DNA of 64,000 nt from an uncultured Glaciecola sp. Its GTDB lineage: Bacteria > Pseudomonadota > Gammaproteobacteria > Enterobacterales > Alteromonadaceae. The DNA lies in contig CANMCE010000007.1 in assembly GCA_947496235.1 (NCBI GenBank), positions 1 through 64,000 of the forward strand, written 5' to 3'. Position 1 is the first letter of the stretch. Each line of letters begins with the position of its first letter. Positions 37,010 through 47,324 of the stretch are shown here, piece by piece. A program made the translations under genes and the position numbers. Under the pieces are notes generated by a model. It saw nothing but the letters and a program-made list of their open reading frames with translations. It was not told where the DNA came from and did not search any database.

Positions 37010-38203
37010 TTAAGCATAAATTCCCGGATATACCAAATTAATTGCCTCACGCACATCATCTGTATAGTTGTCTTCTACAGAATCTAGATAACTGTGAAAC
37101 TCATCCCAGTTTCCTACAGAAAATATCTTTGTATCACAAGGTTCTAAAAGCATTGATTCAGGGTCCTCGCACCATTGCTTCATGGCCCTGTCTATAAAAA
37201 TTGCATCGCTGTAAGGACCGAAAACAGAAATGCACTCAGAATCATAGAATAGTCCAGCCAGTTTCCGGCGTGCATTGATGGGGTTAGTGTATGCTCCGTT
37301 CTTGACCATCTTTCGTAAAACCGCAAAAATTCCACACGAAACCTTGATATTTGGAATGCTTGTAAAATAATGCGATGAAAAAAATGCGCCTATTCTTCTT
37401 AATCGCTCATCAATTTTCATGGTTGTTCTATCACAATGAAGTAGCGATTCTACGTACATCGTGTCCATTGGAGCATCCATATAACTCATCAGGTTTCCAG
37501 TTCCAACATTGGCAACCATCTGTAAATACTGATTAAGCAAAGATCTCCCGTATCCTATGGCCTCCATACTTACATCTTCTTCAAAGGAAGTTGTCAGTTT
37601 TGCCCAGTCCGGGAACAGATTTACCAGACCTTCGATTGCAGCAGCCTTTCCTTGTCGGATAGCCTCTAAGTCGCCCAAGTAGGGACGTAAATCGATCCAA
37701 ATATAATCATCCCATCCATGGATTTCATCGCGAAATGCATCGCGCTCTTCGATAGGTTGAATAATTTCTGACTTGGACCTAAATGCGTCAAATAATCGAT
37801 GCATTTGTTCCAGCTTAATCTCGTAGGCTTCTCTAAATTTATAGCCGCGTGCAGTTTGCTTTATGAATTTATACAGGTTTTCTTGTTGCTCGTGTCTCCA
37901 CAAGTGCGTTTCGTCTGTATGAACGGATGAATATGGACATACAACTAATTGCCTAGCAGCCATGTCTTTTATGCGATTGGCCGCATCTATAAATAATCGC
38001 TCTTGATCCCTAAAAGCATGAGACAGAAAAAACTGATCAAGATAAATTATCTTTTTTCGAATATCTGGGAGAGGGAACTTTGTCCGTTCTCCACAACTAT
38101 TACACCCTCTATTTAGGATGTTTCTACTGACATTGACGTTCCCATACTTTCCTGTAACACCGCACTTGGGGCATGGTTCATAAAGATATCTGGATATCAG
38201 CAC
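37010..38203 (-). CDS. Zinc-ribbon plus PIN-like nuclease domain protein, unknown role
   Basis: 397 residues. An N-terminal zinc ribbon (CPKCGVTGKYG ... CNSCGERTK, about 10-40) precedes a PIN-like domain: the first acidic residue in KKIIYLDQFFLSHAF (near 55), further acids in VHTDETHLW, and the late DAIFIDRAMKQW ... IFSVGNWDEFHSYL motif seen in uncharacterised PIN-like proteins. Such proteins are thought to cleave RNA. It converges with the HExxH gene across 177 bases of empty DNA. No antitoxin-like small gene adjoins it. Function not established; a defence or stress role is inference. Confidence 0.65.
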   Translation of the reverse strand: MLISRYLYEPCPKCGVTGKYGNVNVSRNILNRGCNSCGERTKFPLPDIRKKIIYLDQFFLSHAFRDQERLFIDAANRIKDMAARQLVVCPYSSVHTDETHLWRHEQQENLYKFIKQTARGYKFREAYEIKLEQMHRLFDAFRSKSEIIQPIEERDAFRDEIHGWDDYIWIDLRPYLGDLEAIRQGKAAAIEGLVNLFPDWAKLTTSFEEDVSMEAIGYGRSLLNQYLQMVANVGTGNLMSYMDAPMDTMYVESLLHCDRTTMKIDERLRRIGAFFSSHYFTSIPNIKVSCGIFAVLRKMVKNGAYTNPINARRKLAGLFYDSECISVFGPYSDAIFIDRAMKQWCEDPESMLLEPCDTKIFSVGNWDEFHSYLDSVEDNYTDDVREAINLVYPGIYA

Positions 38204-38583
38204 GCTTTTTTCCTTGTGAGCTTAACAACTTCATATCGAACCCATGGGTCATTTATATCATTTGTTGGTTTTAATATATTAACTGCCGTGTTGCCAAAGA
38301 TATATTTTTAATAATTAATTAATTTTTTAAGAAGATAAAACGACCATAGGAACGTTTTTTTGAATATAGGAGTAAGTCATTGAAACGTCTCTTTTATGCA
38401 CTCTGCAGTCTATCAGTCATCTTTGACTGGCATCAATAGACAGAGATCAGGCTTTCCAAAGGCAGACTCTGAACTGCTGCTTCAGATAAGAGAAGAGCCG
38501 CCGGTCGGAGTATATCAATAATCAAAAAGTAGTATGATACTCTTTTGTAAAGTAATGACACTTTATTGTCAGCCTACACCAAT
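38204..38583. other. Non-coding stretch between orphan genes and the periplasmic copper group
   Basis: 380 bases without a convincing ORF. A weak hairpin TGACA-CTTTAT-TGTCA (38556-38571) just after the cupredoxin gene could be its terminator. Otherwise I see nothing recognisable. Confidence 0.35.
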
Positions 38584-38934
38584 CTACACAATTGTAAGCT
38601 TCCCAGAATACACATTCATCGCGCTATAAAACTCATACTCGCCTGGCGGATAAGCAGAAAAGTTCACTGATACTTGTTTATTGAGTTTGAGTCTTATCGT
38701 TAATCCTAGCTCAGGAAAAACCAAATATTCCGAGCATAAATTTGAATCCTTTCTCAGAAAAACAATTTGATTAGCTTCATTAGCCGTTAACTTAACCGTA
38801 GCGGGTCGATAGTGGAAGTCTTTCACCTCGACTAAGATCCTGTCGCATCTCAGTCGTTTTTTAATGTGTTGGTGCAAAGTTAGTGTTGATATTAGTAAAC
38901 ATAGTAAAAATAATGCGCCGCTAATCCATAGCAT
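38584..38934 (-). CDS. Cupredoxin-like membrane-anchored protein with degenerate copper site
   Basis: 116 residues with the same plan as the cupredoxin at 32319: an N-terminal transmembrane anchor, then VEVKDFHYRPATVKLTANEANQIVFLRKDSNLCSEYLVFPELG. The ligand loop FHCQMQM of that protein is FYSAMNV here, so the His and Cys of the copper site are gone, and the upstream His is Lys. It is either a non-copper or partner protein, or on the way to decay. It is the last of a small minus-strand group. Confidence 0.75.
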   Translation of the reverse strand: MLWISGALFLLCLLISTLTLHQHIKKRLRCDRILVEVKDFHYRPATVKLTANEANQIVFLRKDSNLCSEYLVFPELGLTIRLKLNKQVSVNFSAYPPGEYEFYSAMNVYSGKLTIV

Positions 38935-39099
38935 TTAAAAATCCTTTGTTATTTGCTCCCTGAACAGCCACTTTTTGTACATTAAAAAGCGCTCGATAAA
39001 GCGATATGTAAGTCATTCAGTGCGTTTAGATTTATGAGGAGAACTAGTGAACAAATAGGGCAGCGTTTGCTACCCTTGAATAGTTTAATTAAGTGCTGA

Positions 39100-39453
39100 T
39101 TATTTGTCGAACTCCACCATATCATGCTGGTATATCTGTCCTGTAACCACACTAGCGGTGGCAAAATGTTTATCCTTCTTTTCTCCGAGCTTCACTTTTC
39201 CAACAAACTCACGAGAATAGCCAGATTCCCCCTCATTTATGACAAGCTTATCCATTACCGTTCTATAAACGTTAAATACATCGCCTTTTTCGAGGCTTTC
39301 TGTATTTGCGACACAAATAACCAGGGTATTATCATCTTTTACAGTAACAACTTGTCCGCTCATTATATAGTCATGATATACACTGCTGGCGCAGCCGCTT
39401 AGCAGAGCAGTTGCGATTAGTATTAGTGTCGCTATTCTTATGGTCTTATTCAT
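39100..39453 (-). CDS. Small periplasmic lipoprotein, unknown
   Basis: About 117 residues starting MNKTIRIATLILIATALLSG with the lipobox LLSGC, so lipid-anchored. The mature part (GQVVTVKDDNTLVICVANTE ... KGDVFNVYRTV) looks like a small beta-barrel domain. Start at 39453 chosen for the signal sequence. It lies between the cupredoxin-like and Met-rich genes on the same strand. Role unknown. Confidence 0.75.
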   Translation of the reverse strand: MNKTIRIATLILIATALLSGCASSVYHDYIMSGQVVTVKDDNTLVICVANTESLEKGDVFNVYRTVMDKLVINEGESGYSREFVGKVKLGEKKDKHFATASVVTGQIYQHDMVEFDK

Positions 39454-39550
39454 TTCAAATTCCTTTAAGAAGTTTATCCTTAGCTCAATACGCAACTACG
39501 TTGTTATTGAGCTGTGCAAACCGGCGTGCATATTATTTGCTTAGCATCTT

Positions 39551-39967
39551 TTAGTGTTCATGCATCTTTTTGGATTTTTCAATAGTATGCCCCATCATTT
39601 GCTCCATCATTTTTTCCATCATTTGGAGGCGCTTTTCCATCATAGACATTTTCATTTCAGCAGACATTTCCTTGCCATGCATCATGCTTGCATCACCTTT
39701 TGAGTGATGCATCATGCCCATCATATCTTGCATGCTGTTAGCATGTTCATTGAGCATTTGCTCTCTTTTCGCGGGGTCGTTTTCTTGTTTTATTTTCTCT
39801 AAGGTTTTGTTCATTTTTGTGATGTGTTCATTCATCTTTTCCATCGATGCATCATCCATCATACTCATCGACATATGCGACTTATCGCTGTGTTGATGCG
39901 CACTGGTGATACCCAACGGCGAGAATATTAAAAGTGAGGAAAAAGTGATTAAAAGAAGGTTTTTCAT
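39551..39967 (-). CDS. Met/His-rich periplasmic protein, likely copper-binding
   Basis: About 138 residues: a signal peptide (MKNLLLITFSSLLIFSPLGITSA) and a mature part with more than 25 Met and many His in short repeats (HMSMSMMDDASMEKM, MQDMMGMMHHSKG, MEKRLQMMEKMMEQMMGH), predicted helical. Such Met clusters bind Cu(I)/Ag(I). The start is set at 39967 for the signal peptide. A GTAAT-N6-GTAAT element lies 120 bp upstream. Confidence 0.82.
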   Translation of the reverse strand: MKNLLLITFSSLLIFSPLGITSAHQHSDKSHMSMSMMDDASMEKMNEHITKMNKTLEKIKQENDPAKREQMLNEHANSMQDMMGMMHHSKGDASMMHGKEMSAEMKMSMMEKRLQMMEKMMEQMMGHTIEKSKKMHEH

Positions 39968-40087
39968 ATTCAGTTTCCTTGTTGTTGAGTTAATGATTTC
40001 TGTCTTTTGATGCAAAAAAGCTACATCTAGCATCAAAATTCCATACTTCACTGTAGTTTAAAACAAGAGTTGTTTCACGGCAGAAGC

Positions 40088-40103
40088 ATTACAATTTGAT
40101 TAC
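40088..40103 (-). promoter_or_regulatory. GTAAT-N6-GTAAT direct repeat, candidate CusR-type operator (site C)
   Basis: Minus strand GTAAT-CAAATT-GTAAT, then after 5 bases TGCCGTG, and a TACAGT -10 candidate about 32 bases after the second GTAAT. It lies upstream of the Met-rich protein gene. Confidence 0.65.
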
Positions 40104-40240
40104 CTTTTGGTAATTAAATCTTGTTTAGTAATTAAGTTACAAGGCGGATAAAGCGGACGACATGAAAATGCGAAAACAATTTTGCAAAAAGATAAACGCT
40201 GCCTACCCATTAATAATAAAAAGTCGACAGCGCAGTATTT

Positions 40241-40723
40241 TTAATTAGACCAATGAATATGCGTGATCTTCCACTCATCATTCAATTTTTCTAAACCTAT
40301 AGTTTCGTTGCCAATATGGTCTATTTCTTTTCCTTTGTATTGCCCTTTCACCGAGCTTCTCGACAAGGATATTGCATATGTGCCATTTTCTTTTACATGA
40401 TGCTCCATGAGCTCAACTTGCATTTGTGATAAATACTTCATATCAGAAAGCATATGGTGACTCGCATACTCTTGGGCGCTTCTCTCTACACCTTTTCCTT
40501 CAAAAATCAGCACATCATCAGCCAAAAGACTTGCAGCTAAGTCACCATTTCCTGTTTCTAAAGCTTTATGAAATTTAAGTACTACAGTTGCTGCATCGGA
40601 ATCAGTTCCGCTAAAGTACTGTGAGTTTTCGTTGTGTTTTTCATCTCCGTGAGCACTAACTGCTGCACTAAATGACAGTAGGAATGCAAAAACAGTTAAG
40701 GGTCTTAAAGCAGTTATTTTCAT
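40241..40723 (-). CDS. Exported NTF2/SnoaL-like protein
   Basis: About 160 residues with a signal peptide ending at VSA-HG, a His-containing linker (HGDEKHNENSQ) and an NTF2-like (DUF4440) cone fold: VVLKFHKALETGNGDLAASLL ... EYASHHMLSD ... EWKITHIHWSN. Start 40723 is preferred for the AAGGA ribosome site at good spacing; ATGs at 40729 and 40771 are possible. It lies directly after copD. Enzymatic role unknown; the His residues could bind copper. Confidence 0.78.
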   Translation of the reverse strand: MKITALRPLTVFAFLLSFSAAVSAHGDEKHNENSQYFSGTDSDAATVVLKFHKALETGNGDLAASLLADDVLIFEGKGVERSAQEYASHHMLSDMKYLSQMQVELMEHHVKENGTYAISLSRSSVKGQYKGKEIDHIGNETIGLEKLNDEWKITHIHWSN

Positions 40724-40770
40724 AAACATTTTCCTTTTCTTATTTTGGCGTAAACCGCCGATTATTTTCA

Positions 40771-41697
40771 TTAAAGGTTCGGGCTCAGCGCAGTAGTTAT
40801 TGAAGCTGTAACAGATAAAATAATAAGCCCAATAATGGACTCGAATTTGATTGATTTGAGCAATTTAACGCGCACACTTTCATCATGAGCTAGCCTAGGT
40901 ACCCAAAAGAGCTTATGTCCAGCAGCTAAGGTCAGCATTAGCGCAACTGCAAGCAGTTTAGATAAAAAGGCTAGTCCATATTCACTGAAGAAAAGCTCCG
41001 ACGGTGAAGACAGTAGCTGTATCAACATTACTACACCAACCGTGACTAAGATAAACACCAACACGATGGCAATGTTACCGTAACGTTTCATGATGAGAGC
41101 TAAATCGGAATGATTGAGTAAGTAACATGCAGTAATCAGTGGGTATAAAGAGCCTACCCACGTCAAACCAATCAATGAATGAATAGCAATCTGAATTTCG
41201 CCGAACGTGACAAACTGACTGGCATGTCCGGTCAGGGAGAACGTAAACGCTAGCGGCAGCAAAAATATTACACTGCTACCTAGCAAAATCTTGAAAGATA
41301 CTAAACCATGACCGCGTTTGAGTTTTTGTAACAGAAACCAAGCAAGCAAGCCGAACAAAACAAAGATAACGGCGTGAATAGTGGCAATAGTTCCTACCTG
41401 TGAGCGCCACATCATCTCCATCATGAAAGGAGAAAACATGCCTGTAAGTCCCTGCTCTGCCATATAGCCAGTCTGAATGAAAAAACCAGCGACACTAGCA
41501 AAAAAACCAACGATTGAAAGACGAAAAGAGAAGCTTAAGGTAATCAGTTGCCAGCTTTGATGAGCATTCACTGCAACGCCCTGCTTGCTGCCTTTTAAAA
41601 GCAATAAAGTAGCGCAAGAGCCCATGATGCCCATCATTCCTAAATAAACTAGGAATTTGACAAACGCTAGTAATATCGTCCACCATTCTGGCAACAT
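40771..41697 (-). CDS. copD: Copper resistance protein CopD (inner membrane)
   Basis: 308 residues with about eight transmembrane helices and conserved His (ATIHAVIFVLFG, SLTGHASQFVTFGEIQIAIH), as in CopD/YcnJ, which moves copper across the inner membrane with CopC. It follows copC with a 28-base gap. Confidence 0.88.
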   Translation of the reverse strand: MLPEWWTILLAFVKFLVYLGMMGIMGSCATLLLLKGSKQGVAVNAHQSWQLITLSFSFRLSIVGFFASVAGFFIQTGYMAEQGLTGMFSPFMMEMMWRSQVGTIATIHAVIFVLFGLLAWFLLQKLKRGHGLVSFKILLGSSVIFLLPLAFTFSLTGHASQFVTFGEIQIAIHSLIGLTWVGSLYPLITACYLLNHSDLALIMKRYGNIAIVLVFILVTVGVVMLIQLLSSPSELFFSEYGLAFLSKLLAVALMLTLAAGHKLFWVPRLAHDESVRVKLLKSIKFESIIGLIILSVTASITTALSPNL

Positions 41698-41725
41698 ATC
41701 AATTTACCTTTTTAATGCTTAATAA

Positions 41726-42148
41726 CTAATGACTCATACCTGAATGATCCATCGAAGTATCCTTCATGTCTTTGTGCTTCATTCCTTTCATCTTTTTACT
41801 CACATGCACCATAAATGAAAGCTGTCCTTTCATTTTATGACCGTCATCTCCCATGATGGTCCATGAAACCACGTAAGTATCCACAGCGAGCAGAGGTAAG
41901 CTGTAACTGTAGTTTTTGTTCGCCTCCATCGAAGGTTCAAAGCCAACATCCACGGTGTCACCTTTTTTACTGTTGACTTTTAAATCCACAAGACGCACAT
42001 CATCTGCAAAATTTAGAACGAGCTTGTCTGGACTTTCCATCAACATAGCATTGTCTTTCGGCATTGATGACGCTAACGATGTATGAGCATAAACTTGTGT
42101 ACTTAAGCTCAGACTTAAAGCGAAAAGTACGATGATTATTGATTTCAT
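41726..42148 (-). CDS. copC: Periplasmic copper-binding protein CopC
   Basis: 140 residues: a signal peptide cleaved before the His of AHTSLASSMPKDNA (the N-terminal His is the Cu(II) ligand in CopC), then a beta-sandwich with NFADDVRLVDLKV and WTIMGDDGHKMKGQLSFMV. The C-terminal tail is Met/His-rich (KKMKGMKHKDMKDTSMDHSGMSH), adding sites for Cu(I). It forms a unit with copD and the NTF2-like gene. Confidence 0.92.
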   Translation of the reverse strand: MKSIIIVLFALSLSLSTQVYAHTSLASSMPKDNAMLMESPDKLVLNFADDVRLVDLKVNSKKGDTVDVGFEPSMEANKNYSYSLPLLAVDTYVVSWTIMGDDGHKMKGQLSFMVHVSKKMKGMKHKDMKDTSMDHSGMSH

Positions 42149-42256
42149 ATTATTTCCTTAGTAGGTAGTTTATTTAAATAATTTTGTTGTTATTGTTTGA
42201 TATCGTAAAAAGCCTGTCGTTGGTGGCGGACGGATTCTCGCAGACGCATAGTGGCG

Positions 42257-42272
42257 GGCGAAAGAGTTCGCC
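42257..42272 (-). terminator. Stem-loop after cusA
   Basis: GGCGAA-AGAG-TTCGCC with flanking GTGGCG/CGCCAC alternatives, 59 bases past the cusA stop and ahead of copC on the same strand. A CTTTTT run appears about 70 bases further on. It may end the cusCBA message or be a REP-like palindrome. Confidence 0.45.
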
Positions 42273-42330
42273 ACGCTACCACTTGTCGACAATACTCTTA
42301 TAAAATTTCTTTCCTTGCTTGAAGCGAGCA

Positions 42331-45300
42331 TCAGAAAGTATCCGGCAAGTTTTTAATTTGCCTTTTCTTCCACAGAAAGTATATAGCGGGTAAAACCAAC
42401 AAGGTCAGAAGTAACGCGCTAACCATGCCGCCAACCATTGGGGCAGCAATACGACTCATGACTTCAGAGCCAGTGCCTGTGCCATAAAGTACGGGTAGTA
42501 ACCCAAATATTATGGTCGCTGTGGTCATCATAACCGGTCGAACTCGTAATCCAGCACCATGCATCACCGCCTCACTTAACATGTTGATGGTAGGTTTAAC
42601 ACCCTCAGATTTACATTTGTCGACCAGTGCTTGATACTCATGATTTAAGTAAACCAACATGATCACGCCAATTTCTACGGCAACACCTGCAAGTGCAATA
42701 AAGCCGACGCCGACGGCAACTGAAAAGTTGAAGCCCTCTATGTACATCAGCCAGATACTTCCCACCATAGACAGTGGTAAAGTCCCCATAATGATCGCTA
42801 CTTCAATGAAATTTCGAAAGTTTAGATACAGTAGAATAATGATGATAGCTAGCGTCAAAGGAACCACATAGGTTAATTTCTCTTTTGCCCGCAACATATA
42901 TTCATATTGTCCAGACCAGTTCACCGAATAACCTGCCGGCAAGACTAGTTGTTCGCTCACTGCTTTTTGGGCTGAAATTACATAGGAACCAATATCTACA
43001 CCATCGATATCCACATACACCCAACCATTTAGTCGTGCATTTTCACTTTTGATGCCTGGAGGACCATCTTCAATATACACATCCGCCACATCGGCCAAAG
43101 CAATGCGTTTACCCTGAGGTGTAACGATGGGTAGCAAAGACAAAGACTCAGGCGATGACCGATAAGACTGCGGGTAACGAACATTTACAGGGTAACGCTC
43201 TAAACCTTCAACGCTTTGAGTCACGTTCATTCCGCCGATGGCACTTGAGACAACTTGTTGCACGTCAGCGATGTTTAGACCATATCGAGCAGCCTTTTCG
43301 CGTTGAATATCTACTTTGACATAACGTCCTCCTGCCACACGCTCGGAATAAACAGAGGCAGTCCCATCAACATCAGAAAGTATGGTTTCAATTTGCTGTC
43401 CAATCTTCTGAATTTCCATAAGATCAGGACCACCAATTTTTATACCAACGGGCGTCTTTATGCCTGTTGCCAACATGTCAATTCGCGTCTTAATAGGCAT
43501 TACCCAAGCATTTGTTAAGCCCGGCAATTTGACCACCGAGTCAAGTTCCTTTATTAAATCATCAGTTGTTAAACCTTCTCGCCACTGCTCTTTAGGTTTT
43601 AATTGAATAAAGGTTTCTATCATCGTTAAAGGTGCCGGGTCAGTTGCAGTATCAGCACGACCCACTTTTCCAAATACGGAGTCAACTTCTGGGACGGTTT
43701 TGATCAATTTGTTAGTTTGTTGTAACAGCTCTCTCGCTTTGCCAATTGATATACCGGCATAGGTTGTTGGCATGTACATCAAATCCCCCTCATCTAAAGG
43801 CGGGATAAACTCGCTACCGATTTTGTTCACGGGCCACAAACCTATCGCTAGCACTAAAACCGCAGCTAACATTGTTAACTTAGGAAAACGCAGCACAGTT
43901 CTAAGCGTAGGCATGTATAAAAACGTTAAAAAGCGATTCACCGGATTTTTACTTTCAGCAAGTATTTTACCGCGCACAAAATATCCCATAAGAACTGGCA
44001 CGAGCGTAATTGCAAGTGCTGCTGAGGCCGCCATGGCATAAGTTTTGGTGAAAGCAAGTGGTGAAAACATTCTCCCTTCTTGTGCCTCAAGCGTAAACAC
44101 AGGCACAAAACTTACCGTTATAATTAGAAGGCTGAAAAACAATGCAGGGCCTACCTCAGATGCTGAATCCACAACTATTTGCCATCTGTTCTCTTTAGTT
44201 AAAGGGGTACGCTCCATGTGTTTATGCATATTCTCAATCATCACTATCGCCCCATCGCTCATCGCACCGATCGCAATAGCAATTCCGCCCAACGACATAA
44301 TGTTGGCATTGATACCTTGCATATACATCACAATAATTGCTGTGATAATGCCTACTGGAATGCTAATAATAGCGACAAGTGACGAACGCACATGGAACAA
44401 GAATGCGATGCACACCAGTGCAACGACGATAAACTCTTCCACTAATTTCGATGCGAGGTTATCTACCGCTCTTTCTATTAGTGCAGAGCGATCGTAAACC
44501 GTGACAATTTCGACGCCATCTGGAAGACCTTTTTTAAGGTCTTCAAGTTTCGCTTTAACGCCATCAATAGTCTTTTGCGCATTTTCACCAAAGCGCATAA
44601 CAACGACACCGCCAACCGTTTCTCCTTCACCGTTCAACTCAGCTACACCTCTGCGCATCTGCGGACCAAGACGGACATCAGCAATATCTTTTACTAAAAG
44701 CGGCGTTCCATTATTGTTTACACCTAAAGGAATGAGCTCAATATCCCTTTTACTTTCTATGTAACCTGTCGCGCGAACCATATATTCAGCTTCAGCCATT
44801 TCAATGACGGATGCGCCCACCTCCTGATTACCGCGCTTGATGGCCATTTGAATGTGAGAGAGCGGAATGCCATATGCTCGCAACTTCTCAGGATCGACCT
44901 GCACTTGGTATTGCTTTACCATGCCACCAATAGCTGAAACTTCAGAAACGCCTGGCACCGTTTGAAGCTCATATTTAAGGAACCAATCCTGTAAGCTTCG
45001 CAGTTGGCTGATATCGTTTTGCCCCGTTTTGTCGACAAGAGCATATAGATAAACCCAACCCACGCCGGTAGCATCTGGCCCCAATTGTGGTCTTGCGTTT
45101 TCGGGTAAATTAGGCGCGACTTGCGATAAATATTCAAGCACTCGACTACGCGCCCAGTACAAGTCAGTGTCGTCATCAAAGATGATGTAGACATAAGAAT
45201 CGCCAAAAAAAGAATATCCTCTCACTGTTTGCGCTCCAGGCACTGACAGCATTGAGGTAGTCAAAGGATAGGTAACTTGATCTTCTACCACTTGAGGCGC

Positions 45301-45468
45301 TTGCCCTGGATAACTAGTCTTAATAATTACCTGTACGTCCGACAAATCAGGCAATGCATCAACCGGCGTATTTTTAATGGCAAACAAACCACCACCCACT
45401 AGAATGAGCGTCGCCAGTAGCACAAAAAATCGGTTATTGACCGACCATCTAATTATGGCAGCTATCAT
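42331..45468 (-). CDS. cusA: Copper/silver RND efflux pump CusA
   Basis: 1045 residues, HME-RND type. The helix-4 motif [19 protein letters not shown] is that of monovalent-cation (Cu/Ag) pumps. Twelve helices and two large periplasmic domains are present; Met residues in [16 protein letters not shown] and around WLMYIEG fit the methionine relay. It forms CusCBA with the adaptor at 45465, which it overlaps by 4 bases, and the channel at 47321. Confidence 0.95.
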   Translation of the reverse strand: MIAAIIRWSVNNRFFVLLATLILVGGGLFAIKNTPVDALPDLSDVQVIIKTSYPGQAPQVVEDQVTYPLTTSMLSVPGAQTVRGYSFFGDSYVYIIFDDDTDLYWARSRVLEYLSQVAPNLPENARPQLGPDATGVGWVYLYALVDKTGQNDISQLRSLQDWFLKYELQTVPGVSEVSAIGGMVKQYQVQVDPEKLRAYGIPLSHIQMAIKRGNQEVGASVIEMAEAEYMVRATGYIESKRDIELIPLGVNNNGTPLLVKDIADVRLGPQMRRGVAELNGEGETVGGVVVMRFGENAQKTIDGVKAKLEDLKKGLPDGVEIVTVYDRSALIERAVDNLASKLVEEFIVVALVCIAFLFHVRSSLVAIISIPVGIITAIIVMYMQGINANIMSLGGIAIAIGAMSDGAIVMIENMHKHMERTPLTKENRWQIVVDSASEVGPALFFSLLIITVSFVPVFTLEAQEGRMFSPLAFTKTYAMAASAALAITLVPVLMGYFVRGKILAESKNPVNRFLTFLYMPTLRTVLRFPKLTMLAAVLVLAIGLWPVNKIGSEFIPPLDEGDLMYMPTTYAGISIGKARELLQQTNKLIKTVPEVDSVFGKVGRADTATDPAPLTMIETFIQLKPKEQWREGLTTDDLIKELDSVVKLPGLTNAWVMPIKTRIDMLATGIKTPVGIKIGGPDLMEIQKIGQQIETILSDVDGTASVYSERVAGGRYVKVDIQREKAARYGLNIADVQQVVSSAIGGMNVTQSVEGLERYPVNVRYPQSYRSSPESLSLLPIVTPQGKRIALADVADVYIEDGPPGIKSENARLNGWVYVDIDGVDIGSYVISAQKAVSEQLVLPAGYSVNWSGQYEYMLRAKEKLTYVVPLTLAIIIILLYLNFRNFIEVAIIMGTLPLSMVGSIWLMYIEGFNFSVAVGVGFIALAGVAVEIGVIMLVYLNHEYQALVDKCKSEGVKPTINMLSEAVMHGAGLRVRPVMMTTATIIFGLLPVLYGTGTGSEVMSRIAAPMVGGMVSALLLTLLVLPAIYFLWKKRQIKNLPDTF

Positions 45469-47324
45469 TGATGAGCTCCTTGATGGTCTGAATGATTAGA
45501 ATGTTCCATGTTTTGGGTATCGTTCATGTCAGTCATTGAGCCCATGATATGGACAGTTGCCACTTCAAAACTTCCAGAGTCGGTTTTGACAATTTCCATG
45601 TGCAGTGACATACCGGCTTTCAATTCTTCAATAGCAACGCTATCGGCAACATCGAAATCCATTGTCATACTCGGCCATTCCCACTCATCAATAGGACCGT
45701 GGTCAACGTTGATTTTTCTGCTCTCCATCATCACGTTATTTATGGTTGCCTCTGTCCAAACCGACATAATAGGCTCTTCCATACTGTGCATTGCGTCATG
45801 ACCTGAATCAGTGCTGTCCGCAGAGCTATTCATATTTTCAATATCATCCATATCACTCATTTCATTCATCGAATCCATGATATGAATGGTGGTTACTTCG
45901 AAACTTCCCGAGTCAGTTTTAGTGATTTCCATATGAAGTGACATGCCGGCTTTTAACTCATTAATGTCGACGCTTTCGGCAACGGTGAAATCCATTGTCA
46001 TGCTCGGCCATTCCCACTCTTCAATAGCGCCATGATCAACATTTATCATTCTATGATCAGTCATCACGCTATTTACGGTCGCCTCGGTATATACCGACTG
46101 TGAAGTCGCTTCAGGCTCCTCCATCCTTTTGAAATCAGAACTAATGCTGCTTTCTGAATCGAGTAAAAATTGTGCTGACGTAACGATTTTGTCGTTGAGT
46201 CTCAAGCCTGATAAGACCTCCGTATATTCATCAACTACCTGTCCTACTTCTACTGACACCGACTTAAACTTTCCGTCTCCAAGTGCTAAAACCACTCTAT
46301 CTTGGCTACCCGTTCTGATTACCGCCTCAGAGGGCACGAGCAAATTCTCATCTGTTAAATCAGAATGAATCGTTACCTGAGCGAACATGTTAGGTTTTAG
46401 TGCATAATCATCATTGGTAAATCTCAGCCTGACTTTAAGCGTCCTAGTCGATTCATCTAGGGTTGGATAGATATAATCAACATCTCCAGTCCACTCTTTA
46501 CCCGGGAGATATTCTAAAGTCATAGTCACAGGCAAACCCTCTTGAATTTGAGCAGACTGTCGCTCAAACACCTCAGCGTCTACCCAAACTTCATCCAAGG
46601 CACCAATTGATAAAATTGTGAGTCCTGGCTTTACGTAAAACCCTTGGCGCACATTCAAATTATCAACAAAGCCAGCTTGGGGTGCATAGAAGGTAATTGT
46701 TTGCTGAACTTTACCAGTTGAGATAAGCGATTGAATTGCAGATTCTGGCATTTGCAGCGCTTTTAACCTTGTTTTTGAAGCCTCTATCAGCTCCTTATTT
46801 GAGCGTTTTAAAGCAATAAGATATTCCTCTTGAGCATTTACGAGTTCGGGAGAATAAAGCGCGTATAGTGGCTCGCCCTTTTTGACATATTCGCCCGCTG
46901 CTTTTACGTATAGCTCATCTATCCAACCCTCTATCCTTGGGTGAATATGAACGAGTGTATCCTCATTGTATTGGATATAACCTACGGTTTTTATGGGTAC
47001 GTGCAAAGACCGTTTCTCCACTTTAGCAGTACGCACACCTAAATTGTTCACGACAGTTGGCGAAATTTTCACCGTACCTGGGCTATCGCCTGCGCCTTGT
47101 TCATCTTCGTAAACAGGGACTAAATCCATGCCCATAGGGGACTTCCCAGGCTCATCTCTTCTATAGTTTGGATCCATTGGCGCAACCCAATACAAAGGCT
47201 GCTTTTCTCCAGCATCCGCCTTACTATCTTGTGAGCCATTTGAGCTTGGTAATATTGAGTAGGTAAGAGCTGTAATTACAGCGCCTGCTATCACGCCTAT
47301 AGCGATTGCGTTAACAGTTTTCAT
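45465..47324 (-). CDS. cusB: CusB adaptor fused to two tandem CusF domains
   Basis: 619 residues, longer than E. coli CusB (407). An N-terminal signal/anchor precedes the heavy-metal-binding [23 protein letters not shown] motif and the usual adaptor domains ([20 protein letters not shown] ... barrel to about residue 400). Residues ~411-485 and ~522-595 are two near-identical CusF domains, each with [14 protein letters not shown] and HME: the His, Trp and two Met ligands of CusF occur in both. A Met/Asp/Ser linker joins them. It can therefore catch Cu(I)/Ag(I) and load the pump without a separate CusF. No separate cusF gene is seen. Confidence 0.93.
   Translation of the reverse strand: MKTVNAIAIGVIAGAVITALTYSILPSSNGSQDSKADAGEKQPLYWVAPMDPNYRRDEPGKSPMGMDLVPVYEDEQGAGDSPGTVKISPTVVNNLGVRTAKVEKRSLHVPIKTVGYIQYNEDTLVHIHPRIEGWIDELYVKAAGEYVKKGEPLYALYSPELVNAQEEYLIALKRSNKELIEASKTRLKALQMPESAIQSLISTGKVQQTITFYAPQAGFVDNLNVRQGFYVKPGLTILSIGALDEVWVDAEVFERQSAQIQEGLPVTMTLEYLPGKEWTGDVDYIYPTLDESTRTLKVRLRFTNDDYALKPNMFAQVTIHSDLTDENLLVPSEAVIRTGSQDRVVLALGDGKFKSVSVEVGQVVDEYTEVLSGLRLNDKIVTSAQFLLDSESSISSDFKRMEEPEATSQSVYTEATVNSVMTDHRMINVDHGAIEEWEWPSMTMDFTVAESVDINELKAGMSLHMEITKTDSGSFEVTTIHIMDSMNEMSDMDDIENMNSSADSTDSGHDAMHSMEEPIMSVWTEATINNVMMESRKINVDHGPIDEWEWPSMTMDFDVADSVAIEELKAGMSLHMEIVKTDSGSFEVATVHIMGSMTDMNDTQNMEHSNHSDHQGAHQ
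45540..46094 (-). repeat. Tandem duplication of the CusF-encoding segment in cusB
   Basis: Two blocks of about 225 bases (46094-45870 and 45761-45540) encode almost the same 75 residues; the central parts ([31 protein letters not shown]) are identical or nearly so. The ~110-base linker encodes Asp/Met/Ser-rich residues. Confidence 0.85.

Noticed and set aside
44045-44497. 150-residue plus-strand ORF opposite cusA
   Set aside because: Antisense to the transmembrane core of CusA, with no ribosome site and no recognisable domain.
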